Origin: Streptomyces sp. NBC_01446
Lineage (GTDB): Bacteria > Actinomycetota > Actinomycetes > Streptomycetales > Streptomycetaceae
Assembly (NCBI RefSeq): GCF_026340095.1
Contig: NZ_JAPEPO010000001.1
Span: 4,359,501-4,423,500 of the forward strand
Reading direction: 5' to 3'
DNA length: 64,000 bases
Both the position numbers and the translations under genes were made by a program. Below the pieces are notes generated by a model. The model saw nothing but the letters and a program-made list of their open reading frames with translations, made no database searches and had not been told where the DNA came from. This document shows, piece by piece, positions 63,218 to 64,000 of the stretch. Each line of letters begins with the position of its first letter. Position 1 is the stretch's first letter.

Positions 63218-64000
63218 TCAGCCGCGGCCCGCCACCCGGTCCGCGGCTCGGGCCAGGCGGGAGGAGTCCGTCGTGTGGGTGGTGAGTTCGCGGTGGTCGG
63301 CCGCGTTGTAGGTGGCGTACATGCCGTGGACGCCCAGCCAGCGGAAGGGTTCCGGTTCCCACTTGCGGACCTTGTGGTTGACCCAGGGGAGGGTCGTGAG
63401 GTCGGTGGGGCCGGACTGGCCGGAGTCCTGCTGGACGAGGTCGCGCAGGGTGCGGGCGGCGAGGTTGGTGGTGGCGACGCCGGAGCCGACGTAGCCGCCC
63501 GCCCAGCCGAGGCCCGTCGCGCGGTCGAGGGTGACCGTGGCGCACCAGTCGCGGGGGACGCCGAGGACGCCGGACCAGGCGTGGGTCACGGCGATGCCCG
63601 CCAGCTGGGGGAAGAAGCGGGTCAGAAGCGCGGTGAGGGACTCGATGGTGGCGGGCTGGGTGCGGCCGTCGTTGTCGGTTTTCGAGCCGTAGCGGTACGG
63701 GACGCCCCGGCCGCCGAGCGCGATGCGGCCGTCGGCGGTGCGCTGGGCGTACATGTAGGCGTGCGCCATGTCGCCGAGGGTCTCGCGGCCCTCCCAGCCG
63801 ATGGACTCCCACTGCGCGTCGGTCAGCGGCTCAGTGGCGATCATGGACGAGTTCATGGGGAGCCAGGTGCGGCGCTGGCCCTTGAGAGAGGCCGTGAAGC
63901 CCTCGGTGCAGCGCAGGATGTAGGGCGCGCGGACCGTGCCGTACGGGGTGACGGCGTGCTTCGGCTTGATCTCCGTGACGGGCGTCGACTCGTGGATCGT
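63218..64000 (-). CDS. FAD-dependent oxidoreductase (DAO family), C-terminal part cut by window edge
   Basis: The minus-strand frame is open to the right edge. It includes TVRAPYILRCTEGFTASL, LPMNSSMIATEPLTDAQW, AYMYAQRTADGRIALGGRG, FFPQLAGIAVTHAWSGVLGV and the FAD-binding GLGWAGGYVGSGVATTNLAA. This matches D-amino-acid-oxidase/gamma-glutamylputrescine-oxidase-like enzymes. Start and N-terminal Rossmann motif lie outside. Confidence 0.85.
   Translation of the reverse strand, partial: TIHESTPVTEIKPKHAVTPYGTVRAPYILRCTEGFTASLKGQRRTWLPMNSSMIATEPLTDAQWESIGWEGRETLGDMAHAYMYAQRTADGRIALGGRGVPYRYGSKTDNDGRTQPATIESLTALLTRFFPQLAGIAVTHAWSGVLGVPRDWCATVTLDRATGLGWAGGYVGSGVATTNLAARTLRDLVQQDSGQSGPTDLTTLPWVNHKVRKWEPEPFRWLGVHGMYATYNAADHRELTTHTTDSSRLARAADRVAGRG

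Overview
The window is high-GC chromosomal DNA from an actinomycete, almost certainly Streptomyces. Supporting signs are the mycothiol gene mshA, the MsiK sugar-ABC ATPase, the phoU / phoR-phoP locus with 11-nt PHO boxes, CarD, many GTG starts, and many start codons that lie 6-7 nt behind a TANNNT -10 hexamer (probable leaderless mRNAs). From memory, the order phoU-phoRP-carD-ispDF-cysS-rlmB-DoxX-msiK matches the conserved core of S. coelicolor.

Layout. 1-7.1 kb: end of an asparaginase gene, an Eis-like acetyltransferase, a duplicated module (small membrane protein facing a GntR regulator, each pair around an AGTTGG-N3-CCAACT palindrome), a HAD hydrolase, an APH-like phosphotransferase and a TetR regulator. 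7.1-15.9 kb: HelD-like RNA polymerase motor, PPOX protein, MarR/MFS efflux pair, ECF41-type sigma factor with a divergent SDR gene, AraC regulator, and an XRE / HBHA-like / DUF2516 trio that mirrors Rv0474-hbhA-Rv0476. 15.9-28.3 kb: PP2C response regulator, NlpC/P60 hydrolase, methyltransferase, mshA, YbjN protein, Tat-exported beta-helix protein, MFS transporter, gpmA, CorA-like transporter and a secreted serine hydrolase.

28.8-40 kb is catabolic: an NCS1 permease remnant, a LysR regulator, a five-gene coupled operon (flavin reductase, HpaB-type oxygenase, RidA, DUF1028, M20 amidohydrolase), then a TetR regulator divergent from an aldehyde dehydrogenase, a class III aminotransferase and an APC permease. 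A GRTTCAA-type motif lies in front of both operons. 40-54 kb is core: a 52-residue Cys/Gly-rich peptide, phoU, phoRP, a lipoprotein, carD, ispD-ispF, a PPOX protein, cysS, rlmB, a DoxX protein, a nucleotidyltransferase and msiK with a DasR-like site.

54.3-63.2 kb is accessory DNA. A TnpB remnant is followed by tRNA-Thr(TGT), and a 31-nt copy of the tRNA 3' end recurs 7.7 kb downstream. These att repeats, with paired 9-nt arm-type repeats inside each end, bound a decayed island. It carries remnants of a GntR/UTRA regulator and a YdcF protein, a frameshifted SpoIIE-type phosphatase, a dead IS5-type transposase, and an intact cargo: a repeat-rich DUF3494 (ice-binding-like) secreted protein, a DUF5819 protein and an HTTM membrane protein. 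No integrase is visible. The window ends inside a FAD-dependent oxidoreductase gene.
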